Origin: Xenorhabdus beddingii
GTDB taxonomy: Bacteria > Pseudomonadota > Gammaproteobacteria > Enterobacterales > Enterobacteriaceae
Direction: 5' to 3'
Length of the DNA stretch: 64,000 nt
Assembly: GCF_002127545.1 (NCBI RefSeq)
Contig: NZ_MUBK01000009.1
Span: 1 to 64,000 of the forward strand
Of this stretch, positions 28,301-30,008 are shown one piece after another (position 1 is the first letter of the stretch; each line of letters opens with the position of its first letter). Both the position numbers and the translations under genes were made by a program. Under the pieces are notes generated by a model. It did not search any database. It was given only the letters and a program-made list of their open reading frames with translations, and was not told where the DNA came from.

Positions 28301-29348
28301 CGCATCATCATTGCCGATCCATCTTTATACCGCAGATACCCCGCCTGACGGTGACCCATGGCGGGGCTGGCGGGGGATTGCGGGGGATTCGTCCACGCGC
28401 CATCCTATCGGGGGCACGCACCACAGCATTATGCAACCCCCCCTGCTCAATCAGGTGGCGGATTCCCTCACTGAATGCCTGTTATCAGCGACCACGCAGT
28501 CTTTCCGGGTAACCCTCCAAAGTGGCTCGCCAACGCATCCACCGCTATTTTGCATTCCGGGTGCCGGAGCCAGTGCTTCCAGCCTGCTTGAACTTGCGTT
28601 ATCGTTTCCGTCATCTCTGCCCATTCAGGTGTTGCAGTCACGCAGTTTGACCGATCCCCAACTCCCCGCTTATGCCAGCGTCGAAGAGGCCGCCCATGAT
28701 TACATCAAGGCCATTCGCCAAACCCAGCCAACAGGCCCTTATCACCTATTGGGTCACTCTTTTGGCGGTTGGATTGCTTTCGAGATAGCGTTACAGCTAC
28801 AGGCACAGGGAGAACCCGTCACTGATGTTGTTCTTATCGATAGCGAAGCACCTGCCCCACAAAGCGCTGCAACGCCATCGTGCAACCCTAAATCAGACAA
28901 CCGTTCATACAACCATATAGAAACACTGATGAAATTAGTTGAACTCTACAACATGTTGCTCAACACACCGCTGCCGCTCACGCAGCAAAATTTTGCCGGA
29001 TTGGATCACCGTGAACAGATCCGGCGTCTGCATCAGGCTCTGGTACGGGCGGGGCTCTTCACCGCTAACTCCCCCGCCTCACTGTTGCAAGGCGTTGTCC
29101 ACGTGATGCAGGCCAACCTGAATACCTCCTATACCCCCCGGGCACGCTATAACGGACTTGTTCATCTCATCAACGCAGAAGAAAGAGATAGGGAGGAGGT
29201 TCAAAGTCATGTCACCCGATGGAAAACACATGCCGCTCAATTAAATACCCTACAGGCACCCGGCAACCATATGACCATGCTATCCATGCCAAATGTTAAG
29301 TCATTGGTTGCTGAGTTATGGGAGCAGCTAGATTATATGAAAAGATAA
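1344..29348 (+). CDS. Eight-module lipopeptide-type non-ribosomal peptide synthetase with tandem thioesterases
   Basis: This is a cytosolic multidomain NRPS of 9334 residues. Domain order is Cstart-A-T, C-A-T, Cdual-A-T, C-A-T, C-A-T, Cdual-A-T, C-A-T, Cdual-A-T, TE-TE. Carrier serines in LGGHS are near residues 1056, 2152, 3263, 4360, 5429, 6544, 7636 and 8730; thioesterase serines are at about 8867 (GWSMGG) and 9139 (GHSFGG). The first condensation domain resembles starter domains that load a fatty acyl group. Dual C/E domains follow modules 2, 5 and 7, so those residues should be D. Pocket codes suggest Thr, Glu/Gln-like, Lys-like, hydrophobic, hydrophobic/aromatic, Thr, Val-like, Asn-like. 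Thr1 or Thr6 could supply the hydroxyl for lactone closure. No tailoring, MbtH, export or regulator gene adjoins it. Start at 1344 or, better spaced, 1350. Gene function is certain; product is inferred and not one I recognise. Confidence 0.95.
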   Translation: MSMSHSHNRSSKVSLVIDNDDPSLLPLSSPQQGIWLDQILCPDSPRYNIGFLIGLDGKLDETLFTRAFEAVVYRHDALRLRFTDTDTVLRQMVAETFPVAVSIPDFSPQADAENQARQHADAVFMRPFPLDETLWCSELLRVSYTRRYWLFCCHHLIMDGASLILLIDDVADAYHRLMQGEALNGIGSSYLDFLTEDRTYFASHRYLHDVQFWSERYANLPPPLLSPTNPNKATHPEPAKPVFWSIDPTFFQHIQTTVSRYQLSVMHFIYAALTTYFTRTAGVDEIVIGIPVHNRKNARQKRTLGMFSSVIPIGVTLSREETFLDVMRKAAAELNRCYKHQRLPISEINRQIQLQPKTGRTQLFDIALSFEQFKPDLHLAGDDITVKSLEGHHGVLYPLSIIIKQYINRSVAEDDAQPVTIEFNFSADYLSTADVMALQSRLAVVFEAAIADLNAPIVNLPIMPEAERQQILLDFNAHHVDFPQTTLIHSLFEAKAQATPDAIAVVFEQQSLSYDQLNKRANRLAYHLMALGVRPDDRVAIFVARNLSMVVGLLGILKSGGAYVPLDPAYPAGRLAYMLDDAAPTVLLTQSRQTEIPGGSVPIVVLDEMGVLDEQDELHGQHGTGLKMNNGGNATASDRNPDIRTLGLTPHHLAYVIYTSGSTGQPKGVMVEHANITRLLAATQAHFQFSCHDVWTLFHSFAFDFSVWELWGALAYGGRLVVVSADCARSPQKFYSLLCREHVTILNQTPSAFRQLIPAQNATSHALRCIIFGGEALETHRLAPWIARNPIQQTRLVNMYGITEITVHATYHELTESDIVSGRSSPIGQPLPDLRAYLLDAQGHPVPIGMTGELYLSGAGVARGYLNRLALTTGRFLSDPFSGTPGVRMYKTGDLARWRPDGHLEYLGRNDAQIKLRGFRIEPAEIEAKLMQCHGVRDAIVLANEDQTGQKRLIAYLLAEPETTLLPATLRQQLTQHLADYMIPGAFVTLDAFPLTPNGKLDQQALPAPDRAAIVTRSYEDPVNETETALAEIWQALLRLEIVSRHDHFFELGGHSLLAVQLAARVRQHLGRELTLPQLFAYPVLADLATLLTDMPVAPQTGIPAADRHQPLPLSFAQKRLWFLARLNPAASLAYHIPVALHLSGQLNHAAFNIAFNNLIARQESLRTRFVLVDGQPCQHIDHQHIDHQHIDAVNRGLALTYQDLRPEDDEMQQHVIAERIDGDRQTPFDFSHGPLIRGQLLQLADDTHLLLLTQHHIISDAWSVGIGFRELSLLYRAALKGDEDPLPSLPIQYVDYAVWQREQAGAQSDILTAQRHFWQEYLQDAPALLSLPTDRPRPLVQSYTGNQVPLRLSPDLLVSLKALGQRQGTTLFMTLLAAWGIVLSRLSGQDDMVIGIPVANRQQRELEGLIGFFVNTLPLRIKAGNDQTVAALLAHVREQALAAYAHQDLPFEQVVEALQPERNLSYSPLFQVMLALNNTPTYPLGTDPLELPGVSASLLEQPYLSAHFDLTLSLTETFEGLCGRLEYASDLFDPATVERLVGYLRNVLASMAVDETQSIAHLPMLPANERRQLLFDFNTTLADFPQDALIHKLFEAQVQRTPHAVAVIFEEHSLSYDELNRRANRLAHHLLALGVRPDDRVAICVERGLDMIIGLLAILKAGGAYVPLDPASPTERLISILGDAAPMVLLTQNALHKTLNQTLFNEIFLTHDLTLIAIETITGSHPRLEHNPAPQVSGLTARPLAYVIYTSGSTGQPKGVMIEHANLVNLHTALKTILAVDSPCRITLNASIVFDSSVKCWLQLLSGHTLVIVPESLRNDGQSLWHYFARHRVNIIDCTPAQLTMLLEAGAMADPRYHPQWVLIGGEAISASLWSSLQHFQQVQKLQQHSHQTRFINLYGLTECTVDSTACPIDASRDRPHIGGPIANTRIYLLNSHGQPVPLGVTGELYIAGAGVGRGYLNRPELTAKHFLPDPFSNEPEARMYKTGDLGRWLPDGRIEYLGRNDFQVKLHGFRIELGEIEARLLQCQGVREAIVLAREGITGEKRLVAYITPKHGAELVPVTLRQQLARHLADYMLPSAFVVLDTFPLTPNGKLDRRSLPAPNQAAVVTRHYAAPIGEAEIILAQIWQALLGLERVGRHDHFFELGGHSLMVVSLIEQLYRQGWCLEIQAVFASPRLREIAQAMKRTAHNPAEPCIVPPSRIPDGCTAITPDMLPLVSLSQDEIENITAAIPDGAANIEDIYPLTPLQEGILFHHLLQTQGDTYLLRHLLAFDTQERLDLFLTALQQVINRHDILRTSFYWPERGQPVQIVWRQAPLCINTLVPASETNVRSQLRAHTDPQRRRLEVSQAPLFAIDRAYDPIQGEWLLSLCCHHLISDHITLELMIREINELLDHDNENTKAENRPATLPYRHFVAQSLRVPASTHEAYFRAMLSDVDTPNTPFGIRDVNHQGKPTTEVRQSLDASLAQAIRIQARQQGVSPSVLFHVAWAQVVAKVSGRDDVVFGTVLLGRMQGSPGIHRKPGLFINTLPVRCRLAGSGAQETLQAVYHSLTQLLEHEQASLAMAQRCSGVEPPLPLFNTLLNYRHSPPHSPHTTWKGIRLIAAEENSHYPISLSVDDLGEEFLLAAQTLTSLDPARLLSYITTALAGLVDRLENHPQQPIVNIPVLPDTERRQILADFNATRCEFPQEKLIHQLFEAQVRLNPDAIAVVFGEQSLAYGELNRRANQLAHRLMAFGLRPDDRVAIYVERSLDMMVGLFGILKAGASYVPLDPEYPAERLAYMLSDCTPKILLTQRRLQNQLQNQSQPHLSTNVPVWVMDDDDDLSAVAQPPCHNPEPHRLGLSPQHLAYIIYTSGSTGQPKGVMIEHHNVVNFIHLQCQVSELIPSDRVLQLASIAFDTTVSDIFATLSAGATLVLRPAHLRLPDITFSQFLRQQKITVADLPTAFWHRWVQEMAAGRCNFSPYLRLLIVGGEKAELRHFNTWQSLPETQSCQWINSYGPTETTVIATALKLHRHAPCRTGSVPIGHPLANTSIYILDPHGEPVPIGVEGEIYIGGAGVARGYLNRPELTAERFVPDQFSGQINAQMYKTGDLARWLPDGNIEYLGRNDFQIKLRGFRIEPEEIEAHLSQLPGIREAIVLAREDHLGEEHLGEKRLVAYLLTEPNVKWVPAELHQQLAHYFPDYMLPSAFVTLEAFPLTANGKLDRQALPMPDHTASVTRSDEAPIGKIEKALAEIWQEVLGLEHVGRHDHFFRLGGHSLLAVQLAARIRQTLARELALSQLFAYPVLSDLAAILRDASAGTQIPIPPADHHSPLPLSFAQQRLWFLAQLNPAASMAYHIHAVLHFDGLLDRPAFSAALDRLVVRQASLRTRFVRVEEQPYQHIDAEETGFALTYRDLRSLDKTAQQQHVTELTERECQTPFDLAGEPLIRGQLLQLADQEHILLLTQHHIISDGWSVGVLIRELNVLYRAALAGDEASLPPLPIQYADYAVWQRQWLQGNVLSEQRDFWLKQLQGAPARLELPVDRPRPAVQSFTGGQVPIHIATDLLYDLKALGHRHDITLFMTLMAAWSIVLSRLSGQDDIVIGTPVAHRQRSELEGLIGFFVNTLPLRIELAHCHTVAELLAYVRARTLAAYAHQDLPFEQLVAALPLGRGLSYSPIFQVMLALNNTPTPPLELPGVSVSFVEQEHHSAHFDLTLSFTETPDGLRGGLEYAADLFDRPTVERMAGYFTTLLTALTLDDSRPITHLPMLSATERQQVLFDFNATQTDFPQETWIHQLFEMQVQHDPDAIAVVFEGHSLSYGELNRHANQLAHQLIALGVHPDDRVALYAEHSLEMVVGLLGILKAGGAFLPLDPAYPTERLVYMLEDAAPVVLITQRTPPQPLTRAIPTLLLNILKASVHTDMPEPFSHNPDPPSLGLMSHHLAYVVYTSGSSGQPKGVMIEHRNLCNVLTTQQERLALTPHSRVLQFASISFDACIWECGLTLLAGACLHLAKQAHLLPGAALSRCLTDNAITHVLFLSPTALAAMDSLPASLQTLLVAGETCPLTLVKRWASGRTMINAYGPTESTICATLYLCNTQKNCNAQKTCDSQKTCGSQKNSAPPIGRPIANTQIYLLDTGGQPVPPGVMGEIHIAGASVGRGYLNHPALTAERFLPDPFSGDPTARMYKTGDLGRWLPDGNIEYLGRSDFQIKLRGFRIEPGEIESCLTRFSGVREAVVVAREDRIDKDTVYKDRAYKDMVREDTSAEKYLVAYLLADPDTALRPTALRQHLARHLADYMLPSAFVTLEAFPLTPNGKLDRQALPAPNQASVVTRRYAAPNNRLERALAEIWQTLLGLERVGRHDHFFELGGHSLLAVRLVTRVRQKLARELSLQQLFACPVLADLAAVLTDTPVAAETAIPIVDRNQPLPLSFAQQRLWFLTQLNPATSLTYHIPMALRLSGRLDHRAFKRALNNLIARHESLRTRFVLMGEQPCQHIDAADIGFSLSYLDLRGLDPDSLTPRIDQQREWETQTPFDFAHGPLIRGQLLQLAEEEHILLLTLHHIISDGWSVGILIRELNALYRAALAGHEAALPPLPIQYADYAVWQRQGLQGNVLSEQRNFWLKQLQGAPLRLELPVDHPRPPVQRFTGGQIPIHIATDLLHNLKALAHRHDITLFMTLMAAWSLVLSRLSDQDDIVIGTPVAHRQHSELEGLIGFLVNTLPLRIELTQCHNVAALLAHVGERALAAYAHQDLPFEQVVEALQPDRNLSYHPIFQVMLALDNTSAQSLALSGVSVSLIERDHCHLHLDLRLSFTEAPDGLRGCLEYAADLFDRPTVERIAGYFTTLLTALTLDDSRPITHLPMLSAAERQQLLFDFNATQTDFPQETWIHQLFEMQVQHDPDAIAVVFEGHSLSYGELNRHANRLAHQLIALGVRPDDRVALYAEHSLEMVVGLLGILKAGGAFLPLDPAYPTERLIYMLEDAAPVVLITQSTPPHPLTRAIPTLLLDVRESPVHADMPEPFSHNPDPPSLGLMPHHLAYVVYTSGSSGRPKGVMIEHRSLCNMLTTKQAILALSPDSHVLQFSSISFDACIWECGLTLLAGACLHLAKQPHLLPGAALSRCLTDNAITHVLSLSPTALAAMDSLPASLQTLLVAGEACPLTLVKRWAPGRKMINAYGPTESTIGATLYPCDARQDRAPPIGRPIANAQIYILDTHGQPVPLGVMGEIHIAGAGVARGYLNQPELTAERFLPDPFSGEPTARMYKTGDLGRWLPDGNIEYLGRCDFQIKLRGFRIEPGEIESCLTRFPGVREAVLVVREDRIYKDSVDKDTSAEKYLVAYLLADPDTALRPTALRQHLARHLADYMLPSAFVTLEAFPLTPNGKLDRQALPAPDQAAIAIRRYQAPITEREEILAGIWQTLLGLEQVGRHDHFFELGGHSLMVVSLIERLRKRDWDLDIHRVFTTPVLAEMAEAMQATPDTTPCSVPPNLIPDGCTAITPDMLPLVALSQSDIATVAATIVGGMTNIQDIYPLTPLQKGMLFHHLLQTQGDSYLSRSVFAFDTRGRLDAFLATLQRVIERHDILRTSVCWQSLSQPVQVVWRQAPLHINVVNTVNTVNTVEPASEPDIPSQLLAQLLAHTDPHQRRLDLHQAPLFSADIIHDPQQDEWLLALCCHHLVCDHTAQTLIIEEINERLHPRTGKLPATSPYRNFVAQSLSVPESVHETYFRERFADVDAPTAPFGIIDFHREDRQITEATQSLDATLARMIRIQARRQGVSPSVLFHIAWAQVLAHTSGQHDVVFGTVLLGRMQGGVNTEQGIGLFINTLPIRFRLENDSVQQSVHAAYRNLTRLLEHEQASLALAQRCSGVKPPTPLFSTLLNYRHSPATTRTSWEGIRLLAAQEGSHYPMTLSVDDVGEAFHLTAQTLPEIDPTRLIAYVTTALTGLVEALGNAAEKPLLSLPILPASERQQLLVSFNPRQGDCPPDALIHSSFETQVQHRPDAIAITFEGQSLSYRELNRRANRLAHHLIALGVRPDDRVALCAERNPAMVVGLLGILKAGGAYVPLDPNYPAERLAYMLNDAAPVALLTQKALMDTLDCPLPTVLLDNVLLDSVLPDHAGSMGQENPAASDHNPDIHALGLKPYHLAYVIYTSGSTGQPKGVMVEHANVTRLLAATQTHFQFSHRDVWTLFHSFAFDFSVWELWGALSYGGRLVVVSSDCARSPQQLYSLLCREHVTILNQTPSAFRPLIPAQGAAAHTLRCIIFGGEALKPQTLAPWILRNSLQQTRLVNMYGITETTVHATFCELTEADIKSGAGCPIGHPLADLRIYLLDAQGQPVPVGVIGELYIAGAGVARGYLNRHALTSDYFLHDDFSEDPEARMYKSGDLGRWRPDGQIEYLGRNDFQVKLRGFRIEPGEIEAKLVQCPGVREAVVLTREDLAHHAISSQTRLVAYLLAEPDAKLVPADLRQQLSQQLADYMIPSAFVTLDTFPQTPSGKLDRLALPTPDQAAIVTRHYEAPIGEIEQGLAEIWQTLLGLEKVSRHDHFFELGGHSLLAVRLAAQVHQRLLLELPLQHLFAHPILADLATRLAGAPIATPTVIPVADRNQPLPLSFAQQRLWFLAQLDTSVSLAYHLSAVLHLRGQLDHSAFKTALNHLVARHESLRTRFVIVDEQPYQQIDAADGGFALFLQDLRPWKKATQQQHMTELMERERRTPFDLAHDPLMRGQLLQLAEEEHLLILTQHHIISDGWSMGILIHELGVLYRAALTGDPAPLPPLPIQYADYAIWQRETLPADLLTAQHDFWRAQLQNAPVRLALPTDQPRPPVQRFAGGQVPVHVGTTQVAQLKTLGLRQGTTLFMTLLAAWGIVLARLSGQDDIVIGTPVANRPRKELEGLIGFFVNTLPLRIELAHCHTVAELLADVRERTLAAYAHQDLPFEQLVGVLQPERSLSYSPIFQVMLVLNNTPAPPIELPGLSVSFVEQTHHSSHFDLTLSLTETGDSLSGHFEYDSDLFDPATVERMAGYFTNVLTAMTSDETQSISHLPMLSTGEYQQLLTGFNPPRTDFPPEALIHQHFETHAAQHPDATAVIGEGQSLSYGELNLQANRLAHHLMALGVRPDTRVAICAERSPEMVVGLLAILKAGGAYVPLDPTYPAERLAYMLEDAAPVALLTQTQWVDRFDGSLPTVLLGKGLDKGFDKRFDQRLNEISANPDAQGLTSRHLAYVIYTSGSTGQPKGVMIEHRSVLRLIINNGFADIGPDDCIAHCANASFDAATWEVWSALLNGGRLHVVSPSVLLDPLRFCDSLIKGQVTALWLTSGLFNAYLASLKPLLGQLRYLLVGGDVLDPRKIQQVQLSESQPTHLLNGYGPTETTTFATVYDIPLSQDIHGNIPIGHPIANSQIYLLDTQGRPVPIGVVGEIHIAGAGVARGYLNRPELTAERFLADPFSPEPDARMYKTGDLGRWLPDGNIEYVGRNDFQIKLRGLRIEPGEIEARLTQLPGVREAMVIAREDIFDDHDISDKNDISDKNGISDKKIAAQKRLVAYLLTEQHVNLIPAELRQQLAQQLPDYMLPSAFVVLDAFPLTPNGKRDRQALPPPDISATVMRSHEVPFGETETALAQIWQALLGVKPISRHDHFFELGGHSLMIVSLIERLRNRGWVLDIQTVFAAPVLADMAHAMLAIQDKTDTFIVPPNLIPDGCTFITPDMLPLLSLSQGEIDAIAAAMPDGAANIQDIYPLAPLQEGMLFHYLLQTQGDAYLLRHLLAFDTRERLEAFLSALQQVIDRHDILRTAVCWQGLSQPVQVVWRQASLHINPFVPPRQQDVLSQLLAHTDPQQHRLDISQAPLVAADIVHDPMQNEWLLALKFHHLISDHMTLELLVEEISERLHQRTEYLPVTLPYRHFVAHARRIPMSEHETYFRELLADVEVPTAPFGTLNIHSEGSPISEARQSLDDALAQAIGQQARRQGVSASVLFHVAWAQVLAKISGHDDVVFGTVLLGRMQGSAGIDRAFGLFINTLPIRLRLAGNDPQTDVQTIVQMAYRCLTHLLEHEQAPLALAQRCSGVAPSLPLFSTLLNYRHSQPNLSHRAWEGIRLLTLQERNNYPISVSVDDWGKGFRLTAKAVAGIDPNRLIAYMTTALSGLVEALATRPQQPIINIPVLPASERQQLLVDFNATQVNFPQDTLIHQLFEAQVQRTPDATAVLFGEDALSYGELNQRANCLAHHLIALGIRPDDRVAICVERSLDMLVGLLGILKAGGAYVPLDPAYPAERRAYMLDDANPVVLLTQTTLIGVINCPIPSVMLDDLTPVMLASTPMHNPDTQALGLTAHHLAYVIYTSGSTGQPKGVMVEHRSVCNYLQWALHYGLTDRQQDGIVSSPLGFDATITSLYLPLLCGGKIHLLCEGQELSELLPALLSMASGALVKITPSHLSAMGQELKATGQKCPAHCFVVAGETLPNATVELWRELSTESRIINEYGPTETVVGCTVFDTHQPNCFVDSVPIGRPISNCQIYLLDAHGEPVPSGVAGEIHIGGIGVARGYLNRAELTMERFLPDPFSPVAGARMYKSGDLGRWLPDGTLEYLSRNDFQIKLRGFRIEPGEIEAQLMQCHGVRGAIVVAREDLSYEKTGEQKRLVAYLLAEPDTKLVPAELRRQLARQLADYMLPSAFVTLDAFPLTPNGKLDRQALPAPDHAAIVTQHYEAPIGQVETTLAKIWQTLLGLEQVGRHDNFFELGGHSLIAVKLLARMREQKMDVPLATLFTHPTLHELALVINKSRFHRPRSPSVDVFASNPVPLSPTGSLPPLFFVHEPSGDPWVYSPLAALLPPELPVYALQALGIHTLAHPPASIEELATCHLQAIRRVQPNGPYHLAGWSMGGVIAYEIALQLIHHNEEVAFIGMIDSTNAGQQKNTLDGPMDETQKRINMIVNFLQASMTEADSQQLEVLRHLDEVDQIFERCVEHQWLPADVTQEDFFLRLYTAETLRQLGAVYRPPASSLPIHLYTADTPPDGDPWRGWRGIAGDSSTRHPIGGTHHSIMQPPLLNQVADSLTECLLSATTQSFRVTLQSGSPTHPPLFCIPGAGASASSLLELALSFPSSLPIQVLQSRSLTDPQLPAYASVEEAAHDYIKAIRQTQPTGPYHLLGHSFGGWIAFEIALQLQAQGEPVTDVVLIDSEAPAPQSAATPSCNPKSDNRSYNHIETLMKLVELYNMLLNTPLPLTQQNFAGLDHREQIRRLHQALVRAGLFTANSPASLLQGVVHVMQANLNTSYTPRARYNGLVHLINAEERDREEVQSHVTRWKTHAAQLNTLQAPGNHMTMLSMPNVKSLVAELWEQLDYMKR
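1416..4590 (+). other. NRPS module 1: Cstart-A(Thr)-T
   Basis: The condensation domain has HHLIMDG at residues 154-160 and begins LSSPQQGIWLDQILCPDSP, typical of starter C domains that N-acylate the first amino acid. The adenylation domain carries FDFSVWELWG, LNQTPSAF, CIIFGGEA and MYGITEITVH, giving pocket residues D-F-W-N-I-G-M-V-H plus the A10 lysine, the standard threonine code. The carrier motif is FFELGGHSLL with Ser near 1056. Module 6 has the same code. Confidence 0.88.
4660..7890 (+). other. NRPS module 2: C-A(Glu/Gln-like)-T
   Basis: The condensation motif reads HHIISDA (residues 1256-1262): the final Gly of HHxxxDG is Ala (GCC instead of GGC). The A domain shows FDSSVKCW, IIDCTPAQL, VLIGGEA and LYGLTECTVDS, giving D-S-K-D-L-G-L-V-D-K. 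This is closest to acidic/amide codes such as the surfactin Glu code D-A-K-D-L-G-V-V-D-K. The next domain is a dual C/E, so the residue should be D-configured. Confidence 0.7.
4881..4919 (+). repeat. In-frame tandem repeat, 15 bp x 2.6 (NRPS C2 loop)
   Basis: The unit CATATTGATCACCAA occurs twice plus a partial third copy and encodes HIDHQ HIDHQ HID. It extends the Q-HID strand end that occurs once (QHID) in the other LCL domains of the gene, so it is an expansion of a normal loop. Confidence 0.9.
7950..11240 (+). other. NRPS module 3: Cdual-A(Lys-like)-T
   Basis: The condensation domain starts NIEDIYPLTPLQEGILFHHL and has HHLISDH (2376-2382), with a RCSGVEPPLPLFNTLLNYRH tail, the pattern of dual epimerisation/condensation domains known from Pseudomonas lipopeptide synthetases. 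The A domain shows FDTTVSDIF, ADLPTAFW, LIVGGEK and SYGPTETTVIA, giving D-T-S-D-I-G-S-V-I-K. Modules 2 and 3 of the PAX-like synthetase at 51380 have the identical code, hence Lys-like. The carrier motif is FFRLGGHS with Arg in place of the usual Glu. Confidence 0.75.
13593..13664 (+). repeat. In-frame tandem repeat, 18 bp x 4 (NRPS A4 loop)
   Basis: Four degenerate 18-base units encode NTQKNC, NAQKTC, DSQKTC and GSQKNS. They lie between motifs A5 (AYGPTES) and A6 (APPIGRPIAN). The near-identical module 5 has only CDARQDR at this place, so the array expanded after the module duplication. The result is a Lys/Gln/Cys-rich insert of about 18 residues. Confidence 0.92.
14040..14099 (+). repeat. 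In-frame tandem repeat, 15 bp x 4 (NRPS A4, after motif A8)
   Basis: Four degenerate units encode DKDTV, YKDRA, YKDMV and REDTS just after the VVAREDRI segment. The duplicate module 5 has only two units (YKDSV DKDTS, 17277-17306). Copy number therefore differs between otherwise near-identical modules. Confidence 0.9.
14570..17720 (+). other. NRPS module 5: C-A(hydrophobic/aromatic)-T
   Basis: Condensation motif HHIISDG is near residue 4550. The A domain differs from module 4 at two of the ten pocket positions: VLSLSPTALA (Ser at 278) and STIGA (Gly at 331), giving D-A-W-S-L-A-A-I-G-K. Both changes are to smaller residues, so a larger side chain, perhaps aromatic, is plausible. The following dual C/E domain should convert the residue to D. 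Confidence 0.68.
17277..17306 (+). repeat. In-frame tandem repeat, 15 bp x 2 (NRPS A5, after motif A8)
   Basis: Two units encode YKDSV and DKDTS at the position where module 4 has four. This is the short allele of the same loop array. Confidence 0.85.
17750..21080 (+). other. NRPS module 6: Cdual-A(Thr)-T
   Basis: The dual C/E domain begins TNIQDIYPLTPLQKGMLFHH and has HHLVCDH (5664-5670). The A domain repeats the module 1 signature (FDFSVWELWG, LNQTPSAF, IIFGGEA, MYGITETTVH) and hence the Thr code D-F-W-N-I-G-M-V-H-K. Residue 6 is a second candidate hydroxyl for cyclisation. Confidence 0.85.
18141..18224 (+). repeat. Two short in-frame repeats in dual C/E domain 2
   Basis: GTTAATACC occurs three times (18141-18167, third copy with one change) and encodes VNT VNT VNT. 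Nearby, a 12-base unit occurs twice (18201-18224) and encodes QLLA QLLA. Both lie in the loop that follows the APLHIN strand, where the other dual domains have no repeat. Confidence 0.85.
22887..22934 (+). repeat. In-frame tandem repeat, 12 bp x 4 (NRPS A7)
   Basis: Units encode KGLD, KGFD, KRFD and QRLN in the loop after VALLTQ, between core motifs A2 and A3. Comparable two-copy repeats occupy the same loop in A3 (LQNQ LQNQ, 9744-9767) and A6 (LLDNV LLDSV, 19626-19655). Confidence 0.88.
23850..23921 (+). repeat. In-frame tandem repeat, 18 bp x 4 (NRPS A7, after motif A8)
   Basis: Units encode DIFDDH, DISDKN, DISDKN and GISDKK right after the VIARE segment, the same loop that is expanded in A4 and A5. 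A shorter 15-base duplication (HLGEE HLGEK, 10788-10817) sits there in A3. Confidence 0.92.
24400..27640 (+). other. NRPS module 8: Cdual-A(Asn-like)-T
   Basis: The dual C/E domain has HHLISDH near 7859. The A domain shows FDATITSLYLP, VKITPSHL, FVVAGET and EYGPTETVVGC, giving D-A-T-K-V-A-E-V-G-K. Asn codes are of the form D-L-T-K-[VIL]-G-E-V-G-K, so Asn is the best guess. The carrier (Ser near 8730) delivers to the tandem thioesterases. Confidence 0.7.
27690..29340 (+). other. Tandem type I thioesterase domains of the NRPS
   Basis: TE1 begins PLFFVHEPSGDPWVYSPL and has the nucleophile motif GWSMGG (Ser about 8867) with a GTHHSI histidine motif. TE2 begins PLFCIPGAGASASSLLELAL and has GHSFGG (Ser about 9139) with a GNHMTM histidine motif. 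Two C-terminal TEs in series are typical of Pseudomonas cyclic lipodepsipeptide synthetases, where the first usually releases or cyclises the peptide. Both look catalytically intact. Confidence 0.88.
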
Positions 29349-29394
29349 AATGTGACTTTATGGGTTAAAGAGTGATCAGAGATAGGATCTCATT

Positions 29395-29420
29395 CCCCGC
29401 TGCTTGCGGCGGGGTTGTTC
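29395..29420 (+). terminator. Rho-independent-type terminator after the NRPS gene
   Basis: CCCCGCTG-CTTG-CGGCGGGG forms an 8-bp GC-rich stem with one G-T pair, followed by TTGTTC. It lies 46 bases after the NRPS stop codon. The convergent orphan effector tip starts its 3' end at 29484, so the hairpin may serve both strands. Confidence 0.7.
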
Positions 29421-29483
29421 ATTAAAATAACGGCTCTGTTTGCCATGTTTAACCTCATGTATGAAAAATTCGGTTATCCATGA

Positions 29484-29951
29484 TTAAATCAGCCCCAACA
29501 TCAGAAACCATAAATAAATCACAATACCGAAATCCTTTGCATGTTTGAACTTTCGATCTAATTGACGACGAGTATACTTATCTGAATCAAGCTCTTCAAT
29601 TTTACTCAAATAAACATAAATCGCCGGTATATTCGAGATCGGAAAGATCAGAATATCATCCCGAAAATCCTTCTCCTCCGGTGTCGGAGTGCCCAATACT
29701 GTCGGCCCATGAACCTTCGCATCCGGTATCGACAACCCCGGAGTCTGGGTCGCAATCTTCGGATCAAGCACCGCCACTTTGGTGTTGACCGCCGAATTTT
29801 GCTGCGCGTAGTTATCTATATTGTGTCGTGATAATTCACCGGCCAGTGACCAGATCAATGTCGGTGACGTTGCATCATCCTCCCAAAGTTCATACCGGTT
29901 TAATATTAGTCGAGATTGCTGAAAACCTAATGCACAGCTCTTTAGCATCAT
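29484..29951 (-). pseudogene. Orphan effector tip: pyocin-S domain remnant joined to a truncated colicin D-type tRNase
   Basis: The frame starts with unrelated residues and then, from LNRYELWEDD, copies the pyocin-S region of the effector at 30536-32416 almost exactly, through [12 protein letters not shown] and FRDDILIFPISNIPAIYVYL. A stretch of about 36 residues present in the full effector is missing. After YLSK the sequence switches to a different C-terminus, KYTRRQLDRKFKHAKDFGI, which resembles the catalytic start of colicin D-type tRNase domains (LDKKYKHAGDFGI, containing the catalytic KH). It ends 12 residues later in an unrelated hydrophobic tail, so the toxin is incomplete. It has no start context of its own. 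It looks like a displaced or donor tip left by exchange of effector C-termini. Confidence 0.72.
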
Positions 29952-30008
29952 AACAGTCGAGCATAGACACCAGCCGAACGGGAGATGTTATCTGAAGCGG
30001 GATAATGA

